Both the position numbers and the translations under genes were made by a program. The notes beneath the pieces are model-generated. The model saw only the letters and a program-made list of their open reading frames with translations. It was not told where the DNA came from and made no database searches. From assembly GCA_009919365.1 (NCBI GenBank), contig RGBZ01000009.1:1-15573 (forward strand): a DNA stretch of 15,573 nucleotides. The letters are read 5' to 3'. Positions 6,443 through 13,648 of this stretch are shown in pieces. Positions within the stretch are counted from its first letter, which is position 1. The number at the start of each line of letters is the position of its first letter. This stretch comes from a bacterium (GTDB lineage: Bacteria; Chloroflexota; Limnocylindria; Limnocylindrales; Limnocylindraceae).

Positions 6443-8557
6443 ATGAAGCGCACCCTCAGCCAGGCGAGTGAGTCCCCGTTCCGACCTGAGATTGAAGGGC
6501 TACGCGGACTTGCGGTGGGGCTGGTGGTGGCAGCACACGCCGGACTCCAGATCCCCGGAGCGGCGCTCGGACCCGACATCTTCTTTGTCCTCTCGGGGTA
6601 CTTAATCGTGGGCATCCTGCTGCGCGGTCTGGAGGCTGGGCAGGGGATTCGCTTCCGCGACTTCTACGCCCGCCGCATTCGACGCATTGCCCCCGCGCTC
6701 GCCGCAACGATCCTGCTGACGGTAGGCGTGGTCGCCCTGCTGAACGATCCGTCGACGCTGGCACGGACCGCAAAGGACGGTGCGGCGGCACTTGCTGGCG
6801 CCGCGAACATCACCTTCGGAGCGCAGGCGGTCGACTATTTCAGTAGTACTGAGCCTTCACCGCTGCTGCCACTCTGGTCAATTGGCGTTGAGGAGCAGTT
6901 CTACCTGGTGGTACCGCTGCTCCTTGGCATCGCCTGGAAGATTGGTCAGCGTCGCGCGATCCTGCTCACCCTTTCCGTGATCGCGGTAGGCTCCACCGCC
7001 GCCGCGGTACTGCTAACTCCAACGGAGCCGATCTGGGCGTACTACCTGCTGCCCACGCGTGCCTACGGTCTCGCTGCGGGCGGCCTCCTCGCGCTGCTCG
7101 AAACGCGTGCACTCGCGAGCAACGCGCTGCGACGCGTTCCGCTCGCGCCGATTGGCCTCGTCATGATCGCGGCCCTCACGCTGCTGCTTCCAGGCGAGAA
7201 GGGGTATCCAGGCCTCGCTGGCCCACTCTCGGGCGTAGCCTCGGTGGCGCTCATTGGTGGCATGGCCAGCATTGGGTTGCGCGGCACCGTGAGCGCGACG
7301 GGGGGTAAGGCGATGCGCGCACTCTTCTCCATCGCGCCGCTGCGCGCAATTGGTCGCATTAGCTACAGCCTCTACCTGGTGCACTGGCCCATCCTCATTC
7401 TGCCGACCTACTTTGGCGTGGAGATGACTTCAAGCACTACTCTCCTCGCCGTCGTCTCCAGCCTGCTCGCTGCCACGCTCATGTATCGCTTCGTTGAGCA
7501 GCCGTTCCGCAAGGGTTTGGCCTTGAGCCTGATACCAGGTACGGTGCTGCGTCGCGGTGGCGCAGTATTGGCGAGCCTGGTTCTTGTGCTCGCCGGCGTG
7601 GGATTTGCACCCGATGCTGCCTCTGCTGAGCCAGGGGCCAGCGATGATCCAGGGGTCAGCATCGTGACCCCAACACCAAGTCCCAGCATGGAGCTCGTGA
7701 GCCCCTCCCCCACGCCGTGGGCGCCAATCTCAATCGGCGGCACCACCGTGCATCAGCTCACCGGTGCCGTGCCCGCCAACATCAAGCCGACTCTCGGTCG
7801 CGCTGCAGGGGACGCAGACAACATCCTCAACAAGGGGTGCAGCCGTGATCACTACGGCGAGACCGTTCCCGTTTGCTACTACGGCACAAAGGGTGGCACG
7901 CGCATCGTGCTGCTGGGCGACAGTCACGCCCTGCACTGGATGCCCGCGCTTGACCTGATTGGCAAGGCGTACAACTACGAGATCATTCCAGTCGCCAAGG
8001 TGAATTGCGTCTTCATGGACGTCAAGCTGTACGCCTATCGACTCGGTAAGTCGTACACCTCATGCACGAAGTGGCGACTGAATGCGATCAAGAAGATCAT
8101 CGAGCTGAACCCCGCGCTCGTGATCCTCTCGCAAACAGAAGCGCGTGAAGAGGGGAAGCCAAACGAGAAGCGGCCCCAGTACTACGCTGATGCCGTTGGG
8201 CGATTGCTAGATAAGCTCCCGGTCCCCGTGCTGATCTTTGCGGAGACACCAAATGGTGAGATCAACATTCCCACCTGCCTCGCGCGCAACAAGAGCAACG
8301 TTGCCAAGTGCGTCACCACGAAGCCCGACGTCTATCCTGCGTGGGGATATGGCCGCGACCTGCTCGTTGCGGAACAGCGCAACCTCCCACTCTTCGATTT
8401 CACAGCCGCCCTCTGCCCAGGAGATCGATGCGCCCCCATCATCGACGGCCGCATCGTGTTCCACGACAACCATCACCTCACCACCACGATGGCGAAATAC
8501 CTTGCCGGACCAATCGGCGTGGCGCTGGCACAGGTGATTGCAAACCTACGGCACTAG
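6443..8557 (+). CDS. Membrane acyltransferase (acyltransferase-3 family) with C-terminal SGNH domain
   Basis: The 704-residue protein has the OafA-like two-part design that O-acetylates cell-surface polysaccharides. The N-terminal acyltransferase-3 domain (about residues 12-390) starts with FRPEIEGLRGLAVGLVVAAH, with catalytic-type His32. It continues with DIFFVLSGYLI, FYARRIRRIAPAL and SIGVEEQFYL, and has about 10-11 membrane spans. A Pro/Ser/Thr-rich linker (about 400-440) follows. The C-terminal SGNH hydrolase domain has GDSHALHW (nucleophile Ser494) and the catalytic DNHH block (Asp675, His678). ATG 6443 is chosen because the family sequence starts right after it; a 40-residue in-frame extension to 6323 would run through the nucleoside hydrolase gene and looks unlike protein. 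It overlaps the broken S51-like gene convergently by 12 bp. The acceptor glycan is unknown. Confidence 0.94.
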   Translation: MKRTLSQASESPFRPEIEGLRGLAVGLVVAAHAGLQIPGAALGPDIFFVLSGYLIVGILLRGLEAGQGIRFRDFYARRIRRIAPALAATILLTVGVVALLNDPSTLARTAKDGAAALAGAANITFGAQAVDYFSSTEPSPLLPLWSIGVEEQFYLVVPLLLGIAWKIGQRRAILLTLSVIAVGSTAAAVLLTPTEPIWAYYLLPTRAYGLAAGGLLALLETRALASNALRRVPLAPIGLVMIAALTLLLPGEKGYPGLAGPLSGVASVALIGGMASIGLRGTVSATGGKAMRALFSIAPLRAIGRISYSLYLVHWPILILPTYFGVEMTSSTTLLAVVSSLLAATLMYRFVEQPFRKGLALSLIPGTVLRRGGAVLASLVLVLAGVGFAPDAASAEPGASDDPGVSIVTPTPSPSMELVSPSPTPWAPISIGGTTVHQLTGAVPANIKPTLGRAAGDADNILNKGCSRDHYGETVPVCYYGTKGGTRIVLLGDSHALHWMPALDLIGKAYNYEIIPVAKVNCVFMDVKLYAYRLGKSYTSCTKWRLNAIKKIIELNPALVILSQTEAREEGKPNEKRPQYYADAVGRLLDKLPVPVLIFAETPNGEINIPTCLARNKSNVAKCVTTKPDVYPAWGYGRDLLVAEQRNLPLFDFTAALCPGDRCAPIIDGRIVFHDNHHLTTTMAKYLAGPIGVALAQVIANLRH

Positions 8558-9225
8558 GGCGAGCGACTCCCCCGCGACGAGCTGTCGCCGCGGGCCACCA
8601 CGAAGCACATGCACAGCGCCATCGCCCACGACCTGCCACTCCCCTGCCGAGCTCCATCGCACCAGTGCGGTGAGGTTCTCGATACCGAGCAGATGCCTCG
8701 TTGAATCTGGGGCACCCCTAACCGCCATTTCAAAGAGTCGATTGAAGTGTGGGATCACCTGAATGCCGGGGAGCAGATTGAATCCAGGAACCGGAGTGAG
8801 CCAGCCAGCGCCCCACCAATCCGAACATGATCCAGGATGGCATCACCGACCATCGAACCCACGAGTGTCTCTGCGAGATGCGCAGGATTTCCGCCCGACA
8901 GATAGAGCAGTCCAGCCTCCTGTACACGCGCGGCAAGACCCGGGTCATTGGCGTGCGCGCGCGTGAAGACTGGCAAGAAGCTCGTTGTTACACCGATTCG
9001 TTTACCCTGGGCCTCGCCTAACTCGCGCCAATAGGCGAGGCTGCTCTCACCCTCTTCTCCCGCGGCAGTTGCGAGCTGCATATAGTGCCGTGGCCTCCCG
9101 CGCCCAACAGCGTCATCAAGGAGTCGCTCTTCGAAGGGGGACATCGCCGGGAGGTACTCCCCTGAGCCCACGAGGGCAATCGCCCCAACGCCACCGCCCA
9201 CGGCTGGGAGAGCCTGCTCAATCAT
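8546..9225 (-). pseudogene. Peptidase S51/cyanophycinase-like protein, frameshifted and missing its nucleophile segment
   Basis: From ATG 9225 (Shine-Dalgarno GGAGAGG five bases upstream) the frame gives IALVGSGEYLPAM, GVTTSFLPVF, LLYLSGGNPAHLAETL and IRIGGALAG-type sequence (here HVRIGGALAGS). This is the N-terminal two thirds of a class I glutamine-amidotransferase-fold hydrolase of the S51/cyanophycinase type. It then derails to LRFLDSICSPAFR and a stop at 8757-8755. A second frame resumes the family sequence at about 8800 with LTPVPGFNLLPGIQVIPHFN and runs to the stop at 8546. The GxSAGAM-type nucleophile motif expected between GGALAG and LTPVPG is absent from both frames. This points to a deletion that is not a multiple of three, rather than a single miscalled base. 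Its start overlaps the DoxX stop as ATGA, so it was once translated in an operon. An assembly error remains possible. Confidence 0.75.
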
Positions 9226-9641
9226 GGGTGCCTCTCCCCGCGCCGTACAAGGCGCATCGCCTCCGTTGACCAGAGCGCCCACAGCACCAAGATGGGCTGA
9301 AAGAGGAGGCGAACTCCCCTCGCAAGGTCGGAATTCAGGCCAAAGGCATCGATCCCGTTCACGAACTGGTTGATGTTGCCGGGAAAGATCGCCACAAAGA
9401 AAAGGGCAGTGACCAGCCCAACGTACGCCCGATAGCGCCACAGCGTGAGTAGTGCCAGGCCGAGCGCGATCTCAACGATCCCCGATGCCAGCACCACAAT
9501 GTCCGGATCGATCGGGAGCCAGGTGGGCACCTGTGCCTGGAACGCGATTCGATTCGCTGTCAGATGACTGTAGCCAGCCGAACTAAGGAAGAGGCCGAGG
9601 CCCCCTTGACTCACCACCTGCAGAACTTGACGGAGGGGCAT
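9222..9641 (-). CDS. DoxX-family small membrane protein
   Basis: The 139-residue protein has four hydrophobic spans: around GLGLFLSSAGYSHL, DIVVLASGIVEIALGLALLT, YVGLVTALFFVAIFPGNINQ and LLFQPILVLWALWS. The pattern span-PTWLP-SGIVEIALG-FPGNINQF fits DoxX/DUF4267-like membrane proteins, whose biochemical role is poorly known. Length fits this family, about 120-150 residues. ATG 9641 is preceded by TAAACT at 8 bases. The C-terminal tail is basic (RLVRRGERHP). Its TGA overlaps the ATG of the downstream S51-like pseudogene by 4 bases, so the two formed a translationally coupled pair. Confidence is high for a membrane protein, moderate for the family name. Confidence 0.8.
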   Translation of the reverse strand: MPLRQVLQVVSQGGLGLFLSSAGYSHLTANRIAFQAQVPTWLPIDPDIVVLASGIVEIALGLALLTLWRYRAYVGLVTALFFVAIFPGNINQFVNGIDAFGLNSDLARGVRLLFQPILVLWALWSTEAMRLVRRGERHP

Positions 9642-9649
9642 TGAAGCTT

Positions 9650-9655
9650 AGTTTA
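9650..9655 (-). promoter_or_regulatory. -10-like TAAACT before the DoxX-family gene
   Basis: TAAACT on the minus strand lies 8 bases before ATG 9641, within the 84-bp divergent spacer shared with the DUF1905 gene. No obvious Shine-Dalgarno sequence sits before this ATG, nor a -35 box. Confidence 0.4.
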
Positions 9656-9690
9656 CTCGCTTGCCCTGCGGAGATGTTCTCTTCGAGCCG

Positions 9691-9718
9691 TTGACGGTGG
9701 CCGATCTGCCAGTACCAT
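9691..9718 (+). promoter_or_regulatory. Promoter of the DUF1905 gene (TTGACG, 16 bp, TACCAT)
   Basis: TTGACG (9691-9696) matches five of six -35 consensus bases. TACCAT (9713-9718) is 16 bp downstream and 7 bases before ATG 9726. This is the best complete promoter in the window, and it predicts a leaderless or near-leaderless message. Confidence 0.6.
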
Positions 9719-9725
9719 GCCAGCC

Positions 9726-10028
9726 ATGGAGATCCACACTCGTGGAGAACTTGTTCACTGGCGGGGCCCCGCGCCATTCCACTTCGTGTCGCTCCCTATC
9801 GTCAAGAGCGCCATGATCCAGAAGCTCGCGCCGCAACTCACCTACGGCTGGGGCGCTATTCCGGTCACTGTAACCATCGGAGAGACCACCTTCACCACGT
9901 CGCTCTTCCCAAAGAACGGCCTCTACCTGGTCCCAATCAAGAACGTGGTGCGAGATGCAGAGCAACTCGAGTTGGGCAGGATGGTCTCTCTGCGCCTCAC
10001 ACTCAAATTGCGCGAGGCGAGCCGCTAG
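9726..10028 (+). CDS. DUF1905 domain protein
   Basis: The 100-residue protein matches DUF1905, a small beta-barrel-like domain of unknown function. Visible blocks are GELVHWRGPAPFHFVSLP near the start, YGWGAIPVTVTIGETTFTTS in the centre, and LFPKNGLYLVPIKNVVRDAE followed by a strand-rich C-terminus. Many family members carry a second YdeI/OmpD-associated domain; this one is the DUF1905 part only. ATG 9726 is chosen over the in-frame ATG at 9717 because the latter lies inside the -10 element. The gene has a good promoter of its own and is divergent from the DoxX gene. Its TAG stop (10026-10028) shares the palindrome CTAG with the stop of the convergent leucine-rich-repeat gene. The molecular role is unknown. 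Confidence 0.85.
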   Translation: MEIHTRGELVHWRGPAPFHFVSLPIVKSAMIQKLAPQLTYGWGAIPVTVTIGETTFTTSLFPKNGLYLVPIKNVVRDAEQLELGRMVSLRLTLKLREASR

Positions 10029-11920
10029 CGCGTCGCGCTCTGTTCCGCCCTCCACCGACGCACCCCAAGAGCGCCAGCGACAATCGACAAGAGGAGAAGG
10101 GCGAGGACGCGCGCGACACCGAACGGCGTGAGCGTGTCGCTCCGATTCGTTGGCGGCAGCGGGCCATCATCCTCTCGCACCTCCCACGTAAACGTCGAGG
10201 GGCTTGGGTCCACCCGTCCGGTGCTATCGGTCGCCCGCACGGAGAAGGTGTGGCTCCCAATCGGAAGGGTGGTCGTGGTGTATGGCGAAGTGCAGGGAGC
10301 AAATGGCCCATCATCGATGGCACACTCAAACGTCACGGGCGAATCGTCAACGGCGCTGAAGGAGAACTCCGCGACTGGCGCAGTAAACGGAAAATCCCTC
10401 GGGGCGGTAAGAACGGTATCTGGTGGGGTCGTGTCCGATCGCCACTCTGCACGCGCTGGCGTTGGATCGACAACTCCGTACAAGTCTACCGCCTGAACTC
10501 GGAGCACATGAAGCCCGTCACTCAGTGTCGGAGTCGTATAGCTACTCGGACATGCCACCCAACCTGCACTATCAAGATTGCACTCAAACGTCGCGCTGGT
10601 GTCCGATGTGAGGACGAACGAAACGTTCTCACCAGAAGGGGTCGGCCCGAGGCGCGACAGCGAGGTGTCCGGGGGTGTGACGCCAAGGACACGCACGAGC
10701 ACCGCACTCCACGTCCTACCCCAATCTGACGCAGCGGGCAGGCGGACCACGTAAGGCAGGCCATCATTTTCGGTAAACACCCCAAGCCCTTGCGTTGGCG
10801 CATCGCCCAAGAAATCAACGGAGGTCAAGAGATTGGTAGCGAACGCGCCGTCGCCTACCCCGGTGACCGATGCCGGAATTGTGAGTGTTGAAATGGAATT
10901 GTTGAAGAAGGCGAAGTTTCCAATGCTCGTGACAGACTCTGGAATCGTTAGTGAGGTCAACAGATTCGAGTCAAACGCTGAAACGCCAATCGTGAGCAAA
11001 CCAGCCGGTAGGTTCACCTCAGACAGTGCGTTGCTATAGAACGCACCATCGCCAATCGCTGTAATCGTGGAGGGTAGGTCAAGCGTGCTAATGGCATTCT
11101 CAGAAAACACGTAGTCACTGATTGTGCTGAATGTTGATGGAATGGAGACCGATGTCAGGCTATTCCCCTTGAACGCGAAGGTGTCAAGCAGAGTCAACGT
11201 GGTCGGAACTGTGATCGAGGTCAAGCTGTTATCGGCAAAGGCATGACTTCCGATCGTTTGGATTCCACTTCCAAAATCAATCGCACCAAGATCATTCTTT
11301 TCAAAGGCATACTCACCAACGGAAAGCACAGCGTCTGGAAGGACGAGCGACGTCAACAGGTTTTCGCTAAACGCGTACGGGCCGACGCTCGAAACATTGG
11401 TGCCAAGGGATAGAGAGCTAATGGTGTTGGATGAGAATGAATTTGCCGCAATGGTGATGACCGAATTCGGAACGACCAGTGTGGTGAGAACATTCTCAGT
11501 AAATGCTGAAGACCCAATGGATTCTACCGCGGTACCGAGCGAGAGCGTACTAATCTGGTTGTAAGCAAAAGCATTAGTGCCAATCGTTGTCACGGAGTTT
11601 GGGATCGTAAGGGAAGAGATATCGTTCTTTTGAAAGGCGCCGTTACCAATGAGTACCACCGAGTTTGGAATGGATACCGTTACGGTCGATGCGTTGTAGA
11701 AGGCATTCGCCCCGATCGCAGTTACAGGGTATGAGTTGAGCGTCGCTGGAATGTTGATGACTCCAGGGCAGACACTGACACAACCGGTGACGGTCGCGTT
11801 ACCACCGGCGACGGTGAAGGTGAAGCCGTTGGCGCTCTCCGCCTTTGCGCCGCTGGTTATGGTGATTCCGGTTGCCACCAGCGAGACGAATCCGAGAACT
11901 ACGGCAAAGATCCGGCGCAT
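10025..11920 (-). CDS. Exported leucine-rich-repeat (BspA-type) surface protein with C-terminal anchor
   Basis: This 631-residue protein begins with a signal peptide (MRRIFAVVLGFVSLVATGIT, cleavage likely after AKA at about 27). Residues about 56-370 form roughly 14 tandem 22-residue units of the pattern SIPNSVTTIG..AF..N.ISSL, the LRR_5/BspA type seen in bacterial adhesins and surface proteins. Two modules of about 75 residues follow, each with a cysteine pair (FECNLDSAGWVAC and FECAIDDGPFAPC) and ending in GVVDPTP or GRVDPSP, like Ig-like repeats of cell-wall proteins. The C-terminus has a hydrophobic span (ARVLALLLLSIVAGALGV) and basic RRWRAEQ, so it is probably membrane-anchored and facing outwards. 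The repeat-coding DNA is poor in G+C (27/60 in line 11401-11460). The ligand is unknown. Confidence 0.9.
   Translation of the reverse strand: MRRIFAVVLGFVSLVATGITITSGAKAESANGFTFTVAGGNATVTGCVSVCPGVINIPATLNSYPVTAIGANAFYNASTVTVSIPNSVVLIGNGAFQKNDISSLTIPNSVTTIGTNAFAYNQISTLSLGTAVESIGSSAFTENVLTTLVVPNSVITIAANSFSSNTISSLSLGTNVSSVGPYAFSENLLTSLVLPDAVLSVGEYAFEKNDLGAIDFGSGIQTIGSHAFADNSLTSITVPTTLTLLDTFAFKGNSLTSVSIPSTFSTISDYVFSENAISTLDLPSTITAIGDGAFYSNALSEVNLPAGLLTIGVSAFDSNLLTSLTIPESVTSIGNFAFFNNSISTLTIPASVTGVGDGAFATNLLTSVDFLGDAPTQGLGVFTENDGLPYVVRLPAASDWGRTWSAVLVRVLGVTPPDTSLSRLGPTPSGENVSFVLTSDTSATFECNLDSAGWVACPSSYTTPTLSDGLHVLRVQAVDLYGVVDPTPARAEWRSDTTPPDTVLTAPRDFPFTAPVAEFSFSAVDDSPVTFECAIDDGPFAPCTSPYTTTTLPIGSHTFSVRATDSTGRVDPSPSTFTWEVREDDGPLPPTNRSDTLTPFGVARVLALLLLSIVAGALGVRRWRAEQSATR
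10820..11755 (-). repeat. Tandem 66-bp units encoding 22-residue leucine-rich repeats
   Basis: About 14 diverged in-frame units of 22 codons lie inside the surface-protein gene. Boundaries are approximate and come from the recurring IG..AF..N core. Units share the amino-acid pattern but not long identical DNA, so they are old rather than freshly duplicated. Confidence 0.8.
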
Positions 11921-12100
11921 CTATCCACACCCCACTGGTTGCTTCCGTTTGAGCCGCGCGGCGCAACCCCTACTGACTCAACTCTGCTCTCTGTTACATA
12001 CGGTGCCGCATGCTCGGGCGATCGTCAACCCTCACAGCGCCTTTTCATGTGCGCAGCATCACTGGGAAGGTGTTCATCATGTAAACGCTCCGCAGAAACA
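11921..12100. other. Intergenic spacer upstream of the surface-protein gene
   Basis: I see no gene here. On the minus strand GTGGATAG immediately precedes ATG 11920, offering only a poor ribosome binding site. No -35/-10 pair could be assigned with confidence, though the promoter of the leucine-rich-repeat gene must lie here or be unusual. Short ORFs on both strands lack protein-like character. Confidence 0.4.
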
Positions 12101-12132
12101 ACACCGCCCCCACCAGATGGTAGGGGCGGTGT
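12092..12132 (-). terminator. Strong intrinsic terminator of the PAS-UbiA gene
   Basis: ACACCGCCCC (12101-12110) and GGGGCGGTGT (12123-12132) form a perfect 10-bp stem with a 12-base loop that can add three ACC/GGT pairs. On the minus strand the hairpin is followed by TGTTTCTG, a modest T-rich tail. It begins 23 bases after the UbiA stop codon, so it most likely ends that transcript and separates it from the surface-protein gene. Confidence 0.8.
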
Positions 12133-12154
12133 GATCAGTGCATGAACCCTTAAA

Positions 12155-13423
12155 TCAGCTGAGTGCGATGCCGATCGCGAGGCTGAATCCGAACGCACCC
12201 TGCAGCACGATGGTGCCCACATTTGCGCGCACGAGTTTGCGCGTGGCGTACTCGCGGAAGAGCACGACGAGGGCCCGAGCCGCGATTGGTAACGTGAGCA
12301 GCGCCAATAGCGCAGTCGACTGCAGCGCCCCTGTAGCGACGAGGGCGATCAGGATTCCGTAGGCACCAGTAAGGAGCGCTGCGTAGCCCCAACGTGCGGC
12401 GCTCGTGCCGAGCGTCACGACCAGGTGGTTCTTGCCAGCGAGCGCGTCGCTTGGCGCGTCGGGGAACTCGTTGATCCAAAGGATTGCGGTGGTAAGGAGG
12501 CCGACCGGCACGCCGAGGAGCGCCGCAACAGGGTCGATGCTTCCCGTCATTGCGGCAATCGCACCCACCGAGAGGAGTGGCCCGAAGACAACGCCGATCA
12601 GCAGCTCGCCAAGCCCGCGTCGAGCGATGAGTCGAAGCGGTGGTGCGGTGTACGTCCACGCCGCAAGTGCACCGAGTACGCCGAGCGGAAGGACGATCGG
12701 CGAACCGAGTGCCGCAATCGCAAGGCCGCAGGCAAGCGCGACGACGAGCGAGCCGATGGCGATGCGCATGAGTCCGCCTTCGGTGATGAGGCCGAGCTCA
12801 ATGGCGCGACTGCCACCGGAGTACGGCAGGAAGTAGTCATGGTTGATCTTGTCGGCACCGCTCTGCCAGTCGTACATGTCGTTCCAGGTATTCGCGGCAA
12901 TGTGCACCGATGCGGCGCCAACGAGGGCCAGCACGAATGGCAGCCACGAGAAGGCCGAGACCTGCGCGGCATAGGCACCGGCGATCAGCACCGGAATGAT
13001 GCTGGCCGACAGGAATGGGGCGCGTGTGACCACCATCCAGCGGAAGACCTTCGTGAAGGACTTGATCTTGGGCTCAACTCGAGCGAGCTCGCTCATTGGG
13101 AGTGGAGTCGTCACGCCGCAGTAGCCGATCTGCACGCCATCGCGCTTGGTTGGGGTGATACGGATCTTGGCTGGAAAGCGGCTGCCGTCCTTACGAACGA
13201 AGACGGTCTCCCCTTCGTACTTGCCGGTGGTGCTCGCGATCGCGAGCCACTTGGGCACGTTCTGCAGCACCACGAGGCCTGGTGAGAATTGCGACACGCG
13301 CGCCTTGCCAATCACCTCAGATGCCTTGTAGCCAAACACCTGCTCGGCACCGGCGTTGAAGGTCTCGAGGCGACCTTCCATGTCGCAGGTGATGGTGCTC
13401 TTTACGACTGCAGTGGTTGCCAT
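12155..13423 (-). CDS. PAS domain fused to a UbiA-family prenyltransferase
   Basis: The 422-residue protein has two parts. Residues about 5-108 form a PAS sensor domain: ITCDMEGRLETFNAGAEQVF, then GYKASEVIGK, VFVRKDGSRFPAKI and IGYCGVTTPL. Residues about 125-422 form a UbiA-superfamily intramembrane aromatic prenyltransferase with about 8-9 spans. It carries both Asp-rich motifs that bind Mg-prenyl diphosphate, NDMYDWQSGAD (181-191) and NEFPDAPSDALAGK (318-331), and SGGSRAIELGLIT as in MenA-like members. Such enzymes attach a polyprenyl chain to quinone, heme or related aromatic acceptors. The start ATG 13423 is preceded by GAAGGGA at 8-9 bases; an upstream in-frame extension would run through a tRNA fragment and is rejected. 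A terminator follows the gene. A sensory domain on UbiA is unusual and suggests regulation by ligand, redox or light (inference). Confidence 0.88.
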   Translation of the reverse strand: MATTAVVKSTITCDMEGRLETFNAGAEQVFGYKASEVIGKARVSQFSPGLVVLQNVPKWLAIASTTGKYEGETVFVRKDGSRFPAKIRITPTKRDGVQIGYCGVTTPLPMSELARVEPKIKSFTKVFRWMVVTRAPFLSASIIPVLIAGAYAAQVSAFSWLPFVLALVGAASVHIAANTWNDMYDWQSGADKINHDYFLPYSGGSRAIELGLITEGGLMRIAIGSLVVALACGLAIAALGSPIVLPLGVLGALAAWTYTAPPLRLIARRGLGELLIGVVFGPLLSVGAIAAMTGSIDPVAALLGVPVGLLTTAILWINEFPDAPSDALAGKNHLVVTLGTSAARWGYAALLTGAYGILIALVATGALQSTALLALLTLPIAARALVVLFREYATRKLVRANVGTIVLQGAFGFSLAIGIALS

Positions 13424-13456
13424 GCAATCTGTCCCTTCTTCATCTCGCGGTCCCAG

Positions 13457-13474
13457 CACCAGCAAATACTGGTG
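13457..13474. promoter_or_regulatory. Hairpin in the leader region of the PAS-UbiA gene
   Basis: CACCAG (13457-13462) and CTGGTG (13469-13474) form a perfect 6-bp inverted repeat around CAAATA, 34 bp upstream of the start codon on the minus strand. It could be an operator dyad or RNA hairpin. No promoter pair could be placed confidently around it. Confidence 0.35.
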
Positions 13475-13513
13475 TCGCAGGAGCCAATGGTAAATCAAGG
13501 TAAAGAAAGATGA

Positions 13514-13571
13514 TGGCGGAGAGAGAGGGATTCGAACCCTCGATGGGGTTACCCCCAAACCGCATTTCCAA
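13514..13571 (-). other. Attachment-site-like 3' half of a tRNA-Ser (anticodon loop to CCA)
   Basis: On the minus strand the segment reads as the 3' half of a tRNA. It contains anticodon loop TTGGAAA (anticodon GGA), the 3' anticodon strand TGCGG, a long variable arm with GGGGT/CCCC, T arm GAGGG-TTCGAAT-CCCTC, acceptor strand TCTCTCC, then GCCA. The long variable arm and GGA anticodon indicate tRNA-Ser. No 5' half exists: the bases before the loop (TTCAA) do not pair with TGCGG, and no D arm or GGAGAGA acceptor strand lies upstream. The first 33 bp are identical to the right window edge (15541-15573). A tRNA fragment starting at the anticodon loop and ending at CCA is the classic footprint left by a tyrosine integrase that recombines in a tRNA gene. 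Confidence 0.8.
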
Positions 13572-13605
13572 TTGAACCCAGAAGAGGGATCGGAGGGATT
13601 TACAG

Positions 13606-13648
13606 GGAGTCCTGAGGTCAGCTGCAGGTGTTTCGAGGAGTCCTGAGG
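13606..13648. repeat. 12-bp direct repeat pair next to the tRNA fragment
   Basis: GGAGTCCTGAGG occurs at 13606-13617 and again at 13637-13648, a 31-bp period. Each copy contains the odd-centred dyad AGGAGTCCT or its near form (GGGAGTCCT in the first copy). Position and spacing resemble recombinase arm-type or accessory sites beside an attachment core, but no protein is known to bind here. Confidence 0.45.

Noticed and set aside
10820..11755. Possible CRISPR array or satellite DNA
   Set aside because: The periodicity is 66 bp in frame, diverged at DNA level, and encodes leucine-rich repeats; no identical repeats with unique spacers are present.
12425..13285. 286-codon plus-strand ORF opposite the PAS-UbiA gene
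   Set aside because: Shadow frame with His/Arg/Glu-rich composition caused by the GC-rich codon structure of the real gene.
13424..13558. In-frame N-terminal extension of the PAS-UbiA protein up to 13558
   Set aside because: The extension is translated through the tRNA-Ser fragment and a hairpin, and gives the VTPSRVRIPLSPP-type sequence typical of a tRNA read as protein. ATG 13423 has a ribosome binding site and starts the PAS domain.
13514..13600. A complete tRNA-Ser at the left repeat
   Set aside because: No D arm, 5' anticodon strand or 5' acceptor strand is present upstream of the TTGGAAA loop on the minus strand, so only the 3' half exists.
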